Below the pieces are notes generated by a model that searched no databases, was not told the origin of the DNA, and saw only the letters and a list, made by a program, of their open reading frames with translations. From an uncultured bacterium (lineage in GTDB: Bacteria; Bacteroidota; Bacteroidia; CAILMK01), in contig CAIKRV010000044.1 of assembly GCA_903829945.1 (NCBI GenBank), forward strand, positions 21,370-85,369: a DNA stretch of 64,000 nt, written 5' to 3'. Below, one piece after another: positions 1-8,191 of this stretch; positions within the stretch are counted from its first letter, which is position 1, and the number at the start of each line of letters is the position of its first letter. A program made the position numbers and the translations under genes.

Positions 1-1296
1 ATCTATAATTGTTTTTTATTGAGCAAAGATCATCCTAATAATAAATTTCTGGAGACGTGCATTTTAAAGGCATTGTATGGCTTAAATAAATACGCTTCAG
101 AATGCCCGTTTAAATTTAAACAAGTACTGGAAGATTATGAGGATATTCAAGGGAAACAACAAGGACTTTATTTCCTGATTCAAAATTTGGATGCTAAAGA
201 ATTAGCAATACTGGCGGCCAATTATTCTTGGAGAATTTTTAAAAAGTATCCAAACGATAGAGAAATTAAAGCTTTGGCTATTGAAAATATGCGTATCATG
301 GTGGATTATTCCGTAAGTACACGTAGTTATTTTAGTGCCATTCCTGATCATAATACCAACGCAGATACAATTCCTACAAGTATTTCTTTCAAGAAAACTA
401 ATAATTTAGCCTTAGCTTCACCAGGTATTAATTTATTAAAATTTAAGAAGCATAAAATAATTCCTAAAAGTATTGCACTTGATTTTGATGAAGCAACATT
501 AAAACCGCTGCCCCGATACTGCAAATTTGCCTTTGTAGATGATGTCAACGATAACTATTTTAAATATATTTTTGATAGCCTGGCCGATGGGAAAACAAAA
601 TACCTGAATGATCAAAAAACGGAGAAGCTGACTACAGATTTTTATGCAACTGACGATTGGACGGTGGGATATGAGAATACCCATAAAATACCAAAACCTT
701 TAGGCATGAATAAGGTAGTATTTGTCAATCCGTTTTATTATAAAGTAGATGTTAGAAAGGATATTTTTATTCGCTCACAAGCCTCGGAAGAAGCTGAAGC
801 TAATTTCAATACTACTATTCGTGCTATGGCCTTAGCCTGCGGTTTAACTTATGATATTATCGATAAAAAGCAATTTGAAGCGAATGAAGTGAGTTATTAT
901 AATGATATGGCCATTTTAAATGATTGGATGGAAGAATTTTATTTGCACGGCACTCAAATTAATTTTTTAAATTATAAAAACGAGGCTTTCGAAAAAATTA
1001 AAGAAAGATATCAAACCAAATATTTTTGTTGGACCGGCTTTATGACCGTTCGGACACAAAATATTGGCTTCTTAAAATTGGTGGCCTCTTGCTTTTTCCC
1101 TCCCTTAATTCCGTTAGCTGTTTATAAAACATTGGAACCAAATTATACTACGGTTCAGTACACCATGGTATTAAATATTGAAACAGGCACTTTAGAATAC
1201 TTAAGTACGAAAGAATATAGTATTAAGGATAGAAATGACGTCATAAAATCCAGTTTATTTGAAGTATTTACCCAAATTAAAACACCCGCTCATTGA
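1..1296 (+). CDS. C-terminal part of an M48-type metalloprotease homologue (5' end outside window)
   Basis: The ORF track starts this at a TTG (base 19), but the frame is open to base 1 and the upstream codons (IYNCFLL) continue the alignment with the complete paralogue at 2066-4366: SKDHPNNKFLE here matches KSHPDNLYLE there. The true gene therefore begins outside the window. Shared blocks with the paralogue include KVVFVNPFYYK, DIIDKK and TKYFCWTGF, plus a hydrophobic segment (about 20 residues around FFPPLIPLAVY) near the C-terminus. The HEXXH zinc-binding part is not in the window, so protease function is inferred only from the paralogue. It overlaps the next gene by 4 nt (ttga), so the two are probably translationally coupled. 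The role of the roughly 400-residue C-terminal region is unknown to me. Confidence 0.8.
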   Translation: MYNCFLLSKDHPNNKFLETCILKALYGLNKYASECPFKFKQVLEDYEDIQGKQQGLYFLIQNLDAKELAILAANYSWRIFKKYPNDREIKALAIENMRIMVDYSVSTRSYFSAIPDHNTNADTIPTSISFKKTNNLALASPGINLLKFKKHKIIPKSIALDFDEATLKPLPRYCKFAFVDDVNDNYFKYIFDSLADGKTKYLNDQKTEKLTTDFYATDDWTVGYENTHKIPKPLGMNKVVFVNPFYYKVDVRKDIFIRSQASEEAEANFNTTIRAMALACGLTYDIIDKKQFEANEVSYYNDMAILNDWMEEFYLHGTQINFLNYKNEAFEKIKERYQTKYFCWTGFMTVRTQNIGFLKLVASCFFPPLIPLAVYKTLEPNYTTVQYTMVLNIETGTLEYLSTKEYSIKDRNDVIKSSLFEVFTQIKTPAH

Positions 1297-2006
1297 AATT
1301 ATCTATACTCAAAATATTTAGTAAAAAATTATCCATTACCATGATGGTGATATTAGGCACAGTTTGGCACGCTTCTGCACAAACACTTTATACGGGATAT
1401 TTGGGCCATAAAACGATTATAGGATATCATTTTATTACAGGAATTAATTTTGACCAAATTACTTCAGGCAATACTAAGGGCCCTGCATTTTTGGCGAGAC
1501 ATGAATTTATTATGGATTTCGTGCTGGACCGCGATTTAACTTTCGGTTTTGAAAGTAGCCTTTCAAATTTAAATTTCTCCCAAGTAGTCCCTACCTATAT
1601 CCCTGAAACCAATAATAATTTAAGCGTACATATGATTATGTATGGTGTCAATTATAAATACTTTATTACCGGTACTCCGGCTCCGGTAGGTTCCTATTTT
1701 AAAATTAAAGGAGGATTATTAAACTATTATTATACTTGCTTAAAGGATAATATATATGAAAATAAAAAATCTCAACTTACTTACCTCGGATTGGGGTACG
1801 GGAAAAAGCGAGTATTTTATGATAAAATAATACTAGATTTAGGGGTAGAATGCAATTTTATTTTTGGTTACGGTGGCCCAATGTTCCCTATATTTGATGG
1901 TCAAAAAAATATTGCTATTAATACTTTAACGGAATCCGCCCATCGTATTTCTCAGGATTGCTTTATTAACTATAGCGTTGGTATTGAAGGCCTTTTCTGG
2001 AAATAA
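1293..2006 (+). CDS. small outer-membrane beta-barrel-like exported protein, first copy
   Basis: This is a 237-residue protein with a Sec signal peptide (hydrophobic core followed by WHASAQ) and a body rich in alternating hydrophobic/aromatic residues, ending GIEGLFWK; the pattern suits a small outer-membrane barrel. The start is a TTG that overlaps the preceding stop. It is supported because the paralogue at 4347 has its N-terminal MKL at the same point relative to its own protease partner. Both copies share GYH near the mature N-terminus, RHE(F/L), and the GIEGLF end. No family name can be given. Its fixed position behind an M48-type protease suggests a functional pair, perhaps protease and substrate or protease and membrane anchor; that is inference. 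Confidence 0.7.
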   Translation: MKLSILKIFSKKLSITMMVILGTVWHASAQTLYTGYLGHKTIIGYHFITGINFDQITSGNTKGPAFLARHEFIMDFVLDRDLTFGFESSLSNLNFSQVVPTYIPETNNNLSVHMIMYGVNYKYFITGTPAPVGSYFKIKGGLLNYYYTCLKDNIYENKKSQLTYLGLGYGKKRVFYDKIILDLGVECNFIFGYGGPMFPIFDGQKNIAINTLTESAHRISQDCFINYSVGIEGLFWK

Positions 2007-2039
2007 TCTTTTAAATTTCTGAAAATAAAAGGATTTTGT

Positions 2040-2047
2040 TATTTTTG
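2040..2047 (+). promoter_or_regulatory. Bacteroidota -7 box (TATTTTTG) for the second M48/barrel unit
   Basis: TATTTTTG matches the TAnnTTTG -7 consensus and lies 18 nt before the ATG at 2066, in the 59-nt gap between the two duplicated units. No clear -33 TTTG was found at the right distance. It suggests the second unit can be transcribed independently. Confidence 0.45.
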
Positions 2048-2065
2048 TAAAAACAAATTCCTAAA

Positions 2066-4366
2066 ATGAAAAAACCATCCAAGGGGCTATTTACATGGCT
2101 TCTCCTCTTTTTTTGCATCCAATGTTTTGCTCAAGATTTTGATAAATATCCCTTCCTGAAATCCTCAGGCAAAGTACCTGAAAGTTTCATGAAATCATCC
2201 AAAGCCAAGGCTGATGAACAAATTAATCAAACCCTTGGTCAGGAAAAAAAGACCAGGTATAAAAAGCAAAAAAAATCCTTTATTACTGAGAGTAACTACT
2301 ATATAGATGAACTACTTTTAAGCGGCGATGTATTGTTTAATGACCCGGTAGGTACTTATGTCAACAAAGTGATGGATTCCTTATTAAAGGATGAACCTGA
2401 ATTAAGAAAACAATTGGAAGTGTACGTGGTAAAATCTTCAATTGTAAATGCCATCACTACTTCCAGAGGTACTATTTTGGTGTACCTGGGCCTCATTGCA
2501 AAATTGCATTCTGAAGCAGAATTGGCCTATGTTTTAAGTCATGAAATTATTCACTACAAGAATAAACATTCCATGACTGAATTTGATGTTGCTGAAGACA
2601 TCAGGCGCGGAAAAGGTGCCTTTAGAAATACTGCCATTAATGATAAAATGTTGGCGCAATCTATGTTTTCTAAAGAACTGGAAAAAGAAGCGGATGTAGA
2701 AGGGTTTCAAATTTTCTTAAAAAGCAAATATAATTTACAAGCCACCAACGGTGTTTTTGATATCTTGCAATTTTCCCATACGCCCTTTACTGAATTAGCT
2801 TTTAACAAATCTTATCTGGAAACCGCTTCCTTAAAGTTTCCCGGCTCCTACCAATTAGAAAAAACAAGGCCCGTGGTAGCGGATGATAAAGACGATACTT
2901 TTGGTACGCACCCGGGGGTTGCCATTCGTCGAGACACGATTAATGCCTTACTTAAAGGGCAATCCAATATAGGAAGAAAAAATTATTTAATCGATTCTAC
3001 CGAATTTATAAATTTAAGAGAAATTGCCAGGTTTGAAATTGTAGAATACTATATTGAAAACATGAGGTACGAAGCAGCATTATATTGTGCGTATGCCTTG
3101 CTAAAATCACATCCCGATAATTTGTACTTGGAAAAAGCAATTATGCGTTCCTTATACGGATTATCAAAATATGCTAAAGAAGATAGATATGATGAAGTAC
3201 ACTATGACTACATGAAAGTAGAAGGCGGCAGACAAGAAGTGTATTATTTGTTTAGCAAAATGAAGGCTAGGGAAATAAGCGTAACTGCACTCAGCTATAT
3301 CTGGAATTTGAAGAAAAAATATCCGGCCGACCAAGAGATAGCTAGCTTAGCGAATGATCAATTTATGGATTTGGTGGATAATTATTTTGCCAAGAGAAAT
3401 TTCTTTTCTACCATAGCGGATACGGCGGTACACAAGGATACTGCGGCTACAATGATTAATTTCACTCAATCCGATGATGAAGAAGTGAAAGAACCGAAAA
3501 TTCACAAAATTGCCAGACGGGTGAAACATGAAGAAACCTCAAGGAAATCTAATACTATTCCCGGGTACCTAAAGTATGCTTTCGTAGATGAATTAAAAGA
3601 TCCTGAATTTGTAAAAACATTTGATAAATTAGCGAAGGGCCGTAAAGGTAGATTGAATGATAAAAAAGAAAGCGAGTCAGCCAGAGCCGTTTCCATCAGG
3701 AAAAAAAACCATGATAAATTAGTCAGACAAGGGCAAGCGATGGGAATTTCAAAAGTAGTATTTGTCAATCCATTTTATTATAAAACCACCTCAGGTTATG
3801 AGGTCAATGTAAAACAAGTGGCCTCGGAAGAAGCTCAAATTGCCTTTAATACTAAAATCCATGATATCGCCCAAATGTCAGGTTTGGATTTTGATATTAT
3901 TGATAAAAAACATTTGGAAGAAGGTGGTGCCGGTGCCTTTAATGATATTTCTACACTGACCAATTGGATTGAAGAATATTATCATCACGGGTCCGCCATG
4001 CATTTGATAAATCATCAGCGCGATGACGTCAAAGCACTCATTGAAAAGTACCATACTAAATATTTTTGTTGGACCGGTTTTATCAGCGAAAAGTCTCCGA
4101 ATTATTTTGTATTTACAAAAATTGTGGCGAGTTTTTTTATATTTCCGGTTTTACCTTATGTTATTTATAAAGCAGTGCAGCCACAATATAAAACCATGCA
4201 ATACACTATAATAATGGACTTAAGTACCGGCGCACCGGTTTATGTACAATTACATGAATATAAAATGAAAGACCATAATGATATGGTGGAAGCGAATTTC
4301 TATGACCTCTGTATGCAAATTAAATCACCAATAGCCAAACAAGAAAATGAAACTACTAAAAAATAA
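2066..4366 (+). CDS. exported M48-type zinc metalloprotease with large unknown C-terminal region
   Basis: A 766-residue protein. Residues 1-23 form a signal peptide ending CFAQ. The zinc-binding helix HEIIH is at residues 159-163, and EKEAD at 206-210 fits the M48 ExxAD motif that supplies the third zinc ligand (E206). M48 enzymes of this kind (BepA/LoiP type) act in the periplasm on misassembled outer-membrane proteins. The protease domain covers roughly residues 60-240. The remaining 500 residues hold a helical, TPR-like stretch (about 320-430), a charged low-complexity linker, a conserved block around KVVFVNPFYYK, and a hydrophobic segment (FFIFPVLPYVIY) that could be membrane-associated. 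It overlaps the barrel gene at 4347 by 20 nt. It is a paralogue of the partial gene at 1-1296. Protease assignment is strong; substrate unknown. Confidence 0.85.
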   Translation: MKKPSKGLFTWLLLFFCIQCFAQDFDKYPFLKSSGKVPESFMKSSKAKADEQINQTLGQEKKTRYKKQKKSFITESNYYIDELLLSGDVLFNDPVGTYVNKVMDSLLKDEPELRKQLEVYVVKSSIVNAITTSRGTILVYLGLIAKLHSEAELAYVLSHEIIHYKNKHSMTEFDVAEDIRRGKGAFRNTAINDKMLAQSMFSKELEKEADVEGFQIFLKSKYNLQATNGVFDILQFSHTPFTELAFNKSYLETASLKFPGSYQLEKTRPVVADDKDDTFGTHPGVAIRRDTINALLKGQSNIGRKNYLIDSTEFINLREIARFEIVEYYIENMRYEAALYCAYALLKSHPDNLYLEKAIMRSLYGLSKYAKEDRYDEVHYDYMKVEGGRQEVYYLFSKMKAREISVTALSYIWNLKKKYPADQEIASLANDQFMDLVDNYFAKRNFFSTIADTAVHKDTAATMINFTQSDDEEVKEPKIHKIARRVKHEETSRKSNTIPGYLKYAFVDELKDPEFVKTFDKLAKGRKGRLNDKKESESARAVSIRKKNHDKLVRQGQAMGISKVVFVNPFYYKTTSGYEVNVKQVASEEAQIAFNTKIHDIAQMSGLDFDIIDKKHLEEGGAGAFNDISTLTNWIEEYYHHGSAMHLINHQRDDVKALIEKYHTKYFCWTGFISEKSPNYFVFTKIVASFFIFPVLPYVIYKAVQPQYKTMQYTIIMDLSTGAPVYVQLHEYKMKDHNDMVEANFYDLCMQIKSPIAKQENETTKK

Positions 4367-5099
4367 AACGCTAAGAATACTATTGCTGTTTATAAGTGCA
4401 TACTTACCAAGCCAGGCACAAGTTCCGGGGTTTTTAGGCAATCGGTTTTCTGCCGGGTATCATTTACAATTAGGAACTAATTGGCTTGGATTTGGCTCCG
4501 TTGGATTTTTAAATTTTAGACATGAACTACAATTTAATTATGTCGTTCGCAGACGTACGGTAGTAGGACTGGAGTTAGGTTATGGTCGTCTTTCAATTCC
4601 TAATTTAAGCGGGCAGGAAATTTCTGATCCAAATTACGGAACAGGTAGTACCATTACAAACGATAACGGTACAATTTCTAATACTTATGTTGGCATTAAT
4701 GCAAAGTTTTATGGCGGCATAAGTACTATTGCACCACTGGGATTTTACTTTAAATTAAAAACCGGAATGATGTTTTCGAATATAAGTTTGCCCGCCTATG
4801 GAGGTCTTTATCAAAATGTACAACCAAATTATTTAATCAATTATCCTTCAATAAGCAATTCATTTTCTAATCCTTATTTTGGCATTGGCTTTGGACAAAC
4901 CCGTGTAATAGCAAGGAAAGTATTATTGGATATTGGTTTAGATCTGACGTGGACGGATTTCAGTGATTATATTTTGCCCTTGCGTCCTATTGATAATTCA
5001 TACATTTATAAATTAATTAAACCTAGTGGATTAGCTTACAATGCCCAATCTTACTTCATTGCATATCATATTGGGATAGAAGGATTATTTGGGAGATAA
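4347..5099 (+). CDS. small outer-membrane beta-barrel-like exported protein, second copy
   Basis: A 250-residue protein with a signal peptide (ILLLFISAYLPSQAQ) and a barrel-like body of alternating Gly/aromatic strands ending HIGIEGLFGR. It is a diverged paralogue of 1293-2006: same signal position, same spacing of the FRHEL/ARHEF block, and same end. Its ATG lies inside the 3' end of the upstream protease gene (20-nt overlap), a strong sign of coupled translation. It is followed after 8 nt by the convergent stop of the Crp-family gene, with no obvious terminator between them. Function unknown. Confidence 0.72.
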   Translation: MKLLKNKTLRILLLFISAYLPSQAQVPGFLGNRFSAGYHLQLGTNWLGFGSVGFLNFRHELQFNYVVRRRTVVGLELGYGRLSIPNLSGQEISDPNYGTGSTITNDNGTISNTYVGINAKFYGGISTIAPLGFYFKLKTGMMFSNISLPAYGGLYQNVQPNYLINYPSISNSFSNPYFGIGFGQTRVIARKVLLDIGLDLTWTDFSDYILPLRPIDNSYIYKLIKPSGLAYNAQSYFIAYHIGIEGLFGR

Positions 5100-5107
5100 T
5101 TAATCGT

Positions 5108-5800
5108 TTACTCGTGGAGGGTGGAGACTTTCAGCAAGGCATCGGTATTTAATATACATATACGGCGCCCTTTGGTTTCCACTAAACCTTCTTCTTTAAA
5201 TTTTGCCAACTGACGTATTAATACTTCAGTTGCGGTGCCGACCATACCGGATAAATCCTCTCGGGATATATTGATATTTAATGTTTTACCATCTTCTAAG
5301 GTACCGTAAGTTTTATTGAGCAATAATAAAACTTCTGCCAAACGCTCTCTCACAGTTTTAGTAGCAATATCTACACGCTTAGTTTCACTCTGATCCAAAT
5401 CTTGTGATAATAATTTCATCATTCCCATACTCATTTCCGGATTGGAATGTAAAATATCATAAAATGTTTTCTTAGGTACAAAACCCACCACGGTATCTTC
5501 CAAAGCTACTGCCGAGGCACGGTAAGTTTCTCCGGCCAATAAGGCACGATAACCAATCACATCACGGGAACCCGCCAAGCGTACAATTTGCTCCTTACCG
5601 CCATCCCCACTTCTGCTGATTTTAACTTTACCCGAAAGTACACAATACAAGCCATTAGCATGTTTGCCTTCCATAAAGATATGGTCGCCTTTTTTGAATT
5701 CTTTGCGACCCTCTCCATTTGGAATGACCTGCCTTATTAATTCGTGAAAAAGAAATGCTGACCTATTTCCGTATGCTCCGTATTCCGAATTTTGATCCAT
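5108..5800 (-). CDS. Crp/Fnr-family transcriptional regulator
   Basis: A 230-residue protein with the two expected domains. An N-terminal cyclic-nucleotide-binding fold (about residues 30-145) contains FKKGDHIFMEG, LYCVLSGKVKIS and GYRALLAGE. A C-terminal winged helix-turn-helix (about 160-222) contains ISREDLSGMVGTATEVLIRQL followed by a wing (KGRRICIL). There is no N-terminal cysteine cluster, so it is not an oxygen-sensing Fnr of the iron-sulfur type. The effector cannot be told from sequence. The gene stands alone and is divergent from der. Its leader has a -7 box and a perfect inverted repeat that could allow self-regulation (listed separately). Confidence 0.9.
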   Translation of the reverse strand: MDQNSEYGAYGNRSAFLFHELIRQVIPNGEGRKEFKKGDHIFMEGKHANGLYCVLSGKVKISRSGDGGKEQIVRLAGSRDVIGYRALLAGETYRASAVALEDTVVGFVPKKTFYDILHSNPEMSMGMMKLLSQDLDQSETKRVDIATKTVRERLAEVLLLLNKTYGTLEDGKTLNINISREDLSGMVGTATEVLIRQLAKFKEEGLVETKGRRICILNTDALLKVSTLHE

Positions 5801-5807
5801 GTAGTGC

Positions 5808-5832
5808 GTTCAAGCAAATATTATGCTTGAAC
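5808..5832 (-). promoter_or_regulatory. 9-bp perfect inverted repeat in the leader of the Crp-family gene
   Basis: GTTCAAGCA, 7 bases, TGCTTGAAC: two perfect 9-bp arms. The repeat ends 7 bases before the start codon and lies just downstream of the minus-strand -7 box at 5836-5843. It could be an operator for the regulator itself or an RNA hairpin over the ribosome-entry region. It differs from the E. coli CRP (TGTGA-N6-TCACA) and FNR (TTGAT-N4-ATCAA) sites. Confidence 0.5.
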
Positions 5833-5835
5833 CTG

Positions 5836-5843
5836 CAAAATTA
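5836..5843 (-). promoter_or_regulatory. -7 box TAATTTTG of the Crp-family gene
   Basis: On the minus strand TAATTTTG fits TAnnTTTG, 35 bases before the start codon at 5800. No -33 TTTG was seen at 19-21 bases. Confidence 0.45.
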
Positions 5844-5951
5844 CATTATTCTATAGGTTTTCCCTCCATTACTCGGCAAATAATAAATCCTTAACTTCAT
5901 TTTCCATGCTTCAAATAGCTCCATTTGCCCCGATTTTGGATATATTTTATG

Positions 5952-5959
5952 TACCTTTG
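5952..5959 (+). promoter_or_regulatory. -7 box TACCTTTG directly before der
   Basis: TACCTTTG ends 8 bases before the ATG at 5968. The GTG start in the ORF track (5959) begins at the last base of this box, which argues for the ATG. The expected transcription start falls at or within a few bases of the ATG, so the mRNA would be leaderless or nearly so. Confidence 0.5.
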
Positions 5960-5967
5960 TGGGTTCT

Positions 5968-7272
5968 ATGGGAAAAATTGTAGCCATTGTTGGTCGTCCG
6001 AATGTTGGTAAATCAACCTTATTCAATAGGCTTATTGAAGAACGCAAAGCTATTGTAGATGATACAAGTGGCGTTACGCGCGACCGCCATTACGGTGTAT
6101 CCGAATGGAATGGACGCGAATTTGTGGTGGTAGATACCGGAGGATATGTTGCCGACAGCAATGATTTTTTTGAAACAGCCATCAGGAAGCAAGTGGAAAT
6201 AGCCATGAGCGAAGCCGACCTGCTCCTATTTATGGTGGATGTAGCTATTGGCATAACTGATGAAGATCAAGCTTTTGCACGTGTACTGCGCAAATCCGGG
6301 AAGCCGGTGTTGGTGGTTGCTAATAAAGTAGATAATAATGAACGTATTGCTGATGCCAGCATTTTCTGGAAATTTGGCTTCGATGAACTTTTTACTTTAT
6401 CATCCTTAAGTGGCTTTGGTACAGGAGAGTTATTAGATAAAATCATAGAACTTCTTCAACCGGATGAAGAAAAGGAAGAGGAAAATTTACCTAAGATTGC
6501 CATCATTGGCAGACCGAATGTAGGTAAATCCACCCTAACCAATACATTGGTGGGCGAGGAAAGGAATATTGTTTCTGATATACCCGGAACTACAAGAGAT
6601 TCAATACATACTAAGTATAATAAGTTCGGTAAAGAGTTCTTATTAATCGATACGGCAGGGATTCGTAAAAAAGGTAAAGTAACCGAAGATATCGAATTTT
6701 ATTCCGTGATGCGTGCCGTTAGAGCATTAGAGGAATGCGATGTTTGTATGCTGGTTATTGATGCCAAGGATGGTATGGAATCCCAGGATGTAAATATTTT
6801 CAACTTGGCCGAAAAGCGTCACAAAGGCATTGTGATTCTTGTAAATAAGTGGGATTTGGTCGAAAAGGACGCCAAAACCGCTGAAGTCTTCAAAAAAGAG
6901 ATTGAAAATAAGATCGCACCCTTTACAGATATCCCGATTTTGTTCGTTTCGGCCTTGGAAAAAACCAGGATTCATAAAGCCCTGGAAATAGCCATGGAAG
7001 TGTATGACAACCGCAAAAAGCATGTCCCAACCTCCAAATTAAATGAGGTGATGTTGGGTGTGATTGAAGCCCATAACCCGCCTACGGTAAAGGGCAAATA
7101 CATTAAGATTAAGTACGTTACGCAATTACCGACCCATACTCCAACCTTTGCATTTTTTGCCAATCACCCACAATATATCAAGGAACCTTACCGCCGCTAT
7201 TTGGAAAACCAACTCAGGGAAAACTTCAACTTTACAGGCGTTCCTTTGGGCATCTTTTTCAGAAAAAAATAA
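5968..7272 (+). CDS. der: ribosome-assembly GTPase Der (EngA)
   Basis: A 434-residue protein with two consecutive GTPase domains, the hallmark of Der: G1 motifs GRPNVGKST near the N-terminus and again near residue 184, switch G3 motifs DTGGY and DTAGI, and G4 motifs NKVD and NKWD. They are followed by a C-terminal KH-like domain (about 350-434). Der acts in 50S ribosomal subunit maturation. I chose ATG 5968 ([17 protein letters not shown]) over the track's GTG 5959 because the -7 box overlaps the latter and because the family usually begins with this short N-terminus. Confidence 0.97.
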   Translation: MGKIVAIVGRPNVGKSTLFNRLIEERKAIVDDTSGVTRDRHYGVSEWNGREFVVVDTGGYVADSNDFFETAIRKQVEIAMSEADLLLFMVDVAIGITDEDQAFARVLRKSGKPVLVVANKVDNNERIADASIFWKFGFDELFTLSSLSGFGTGELLDKIIELLQPDEEKEEENLPKIAIIGRPNVGKSTLTNTLVGEERNIVSDIPGTTRDSIHTKYNKFGKEFLLIDTAGIRKKGKVTEDIEFYSVMRAVRALEECDVCMLVIDAKDGMESQDVNIFNLAEKRHKGIVILVNKWDLVEKDAKTAEVFKKEIENKIAPFTDIPILFVSALEKTRIHKALEIAMEVYDNRKKHVPTSKLNEVMLGVIEAHNPPTVKGKYIKIKYVTQLPTHTPTFAFFANHPQYIKEPYRRYLENQLRENFNFTGVPLGIFFRKK

Positions 7273-7276
7273 AAAA

Positions 7277-7307
7277 TTTGCTTGGTAAGAAAAAAATCTT
7301 AATTTTG
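7277..7307 (+). promoter_or_regulatory. strong Bacteroidota-type promoter (TTTG-N19-TAATTTTG)
   Basis: TTTG at 7277-7280, a 19-base spacer, then TAATTTTG at 7300-7307: an exact match to the Bacteroidota -33/-7 consensus. It lies between der and the small lipoprotein at 7336 and gives a leader of about 25 nt. Confidence 0.7.
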
Positions 7308-7335
7308 TGGCGGAATTCAATTCTTTGAGAATCGA

Positions 7336-7530
7336 ATGACAGTTCGTTACCTAATTTTTCTAAGTATCATTGTTACAGGCCTTAGCTCCTGTACAGGAAA
7401 CGGAAATCCGGGTAATGAGAAAGAAGAAAAACAAGCCGATAGCCTAAAAACTAAAGTGCTTGATAAAGCGACGGATAAGTTTAAGGATAGTATAGTACCG
7501 GATAAGAAAACGAAACAACCTGAAAACTAA
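7336..7530 (+). CDS. small lipoprotein of unknown function
   Basis: A 64-residue protein with a lipoprotein signal peptide: a hydrophobic segment, then lipobox GLSSC and a Gly/Asn-rich start to the mature chain. The rest is short, charged (Lys, Asp, Glu) and probably unstructured, with no domain I recognise. It has its own consensus promoter (7277-7307). The next small lipoprotein gene follows after 52 nt behind another -7 box, so the two are related in type but probably transcribed separately. Confidence 0.65.
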   Translation: MTVRYLIFLSIIVTGLSSCTGNGNPGNEKEEKQADSLKTKVLDKATDKFKDSIVPDKKTKQPEN

Positions 7531-7531
7531 T

Positions 7532-7539
7532 TAACTTTG
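7532..7539 (+). promoter_or_regulatory. -7 box TAACTTTG before the second small lipoprotein
   Basis: TAACTTTG starts 1 base after the stop of the preceding gene and 51 bases before the ATG at 7583. No good -33 element was found. Confidence 0.4.
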
Positions 7540-7582
7540 TTCACTAAATTTTTTAATATTTAATTTTTAAATCTTTTTTACG

Positions 7583-7828
7583 ATGAAAAAACTTCTGGCT
7601 TTAGTAATGGTTGCTGGTGCAGTTACTTTGTACTCTTGCAACAATGGAAAAACTGAAGGTGCTTCCGAGGGCTCTAAAGATTCAGCTAAAACTGAAACTC
7701 CTGCTGCTCCTACTGCTCCTGCTGACACTACAAAAGCGGCTGCTGCTGACACAACAAAGAAAGCTGACGCTGCTGGTGATATGAAAAAAGAGGAGAAGAA
7801 GGAAGACAAGAAAGCCGACAAGAAATAA
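7583..7828 (+). CDS. small Ala/Lys-rich lipoprotein
   Basis: An 81-residue protein with a lipobox (LYSC, Cys at residue 19) and a low-complexity mature part: Ala/Thr/Pro-rich first, then alternating Lys/Glu/Asp to the end (KKEEKKEDKKADKK). This looks like a disordered lipid-anchored tail. Short lipoproteins of this composition are common in Bacteroidota; the function is unknown. The long ORFs on the opposite strand (7567-7857, 7682-7870) are compositional shadows. A textbook terminator follows 29 nt after the stop. Confidence 0.72.
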   Translation: MKKLLALVMVAGAVTLYSCNNGKTEGASEGSKDSAKTETPAAPTAPADTTKAAAADTTKKADAAGDMKKEEKKEDKKADKK

Positions 7829-7857
7829 TTTTCTTTTCGACAAATCTTCAAACGCAT

Positions 7858-7890
7858 AAGGAGTGAGCAATCACTCCTTTTCGTGTTTTA
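7858..7890 (+). terminator. Rho-independent terminator after the small lipoproteins
   Basis: AAGGAGTGA - GCAA - TCACTCCTT is a perfect 9-bp stem with a tetraloop, followed by a T-rich stretch (TTTCGTGTTTT). Confidence 0.8.
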
Positions 7891-8160
7891 TCCTTATCCA
7901 AGTCTAAAGCACTAATTCTTAGGGCTTTGCGCGGGCTTTGCACCATGTTGATCTTCACGCTTCTTCTTGCCTTTCAATTTCTTAAATGAAGCGGAAATAC
8001 ATCCATTCCATGGGAACTTGATTCCTTAAATATTCCATTTTTTAAATATTTTGAAAACTGTGAACGCCTTTTCAGTTTCCTTATAAATCCCCCTCCTTTG
8101 ATGCATATCAATCAATTATGGATATTGAAGATTTTTGGTTTTTGCCCTAAGGTTTTTTTG
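7891..8160. other. intergenic stretch without recognisable genes
   Basis: About 270 bases between the terminator and the pckA promoter. I found no ORF with signal-peptide or domain features and no RNA structure I can name. Confidence 0.5.
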
Positions 8161-8168
8161 TAACTTTG
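8161..8168 (+). promoter_or_regulatory. -7 box TAACTTTG of pckA
   Basis: TAACTTTG lies 23 bases before the ATG at 8192, with TTTG copies 16 and 23 bases upstream. It sits inside the N-terminal extension proposed by the ORF track (start 8135), which is therefore very unlikely to be coding. Confidence 0.6.
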
Positions 8169-8191
8169 CGCCCTATCTTTTATCTACAGTT

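Noticed and set aside
7567-7870. Minus-strand ORFs of 96 and 62 residues opposite the Ala/Lys-rich lipoprotein
   Set aside because: Ser/Phe-rich translations of the reverse of a low-complexity gene; the plus-strand gene has a lipobox and terminator.
8135-8191. N-terminal extension of pckA in the ORF track
   Set aside because: The promoter -7 box TAACTTTG lies inside it; the family start is ATG 8192.
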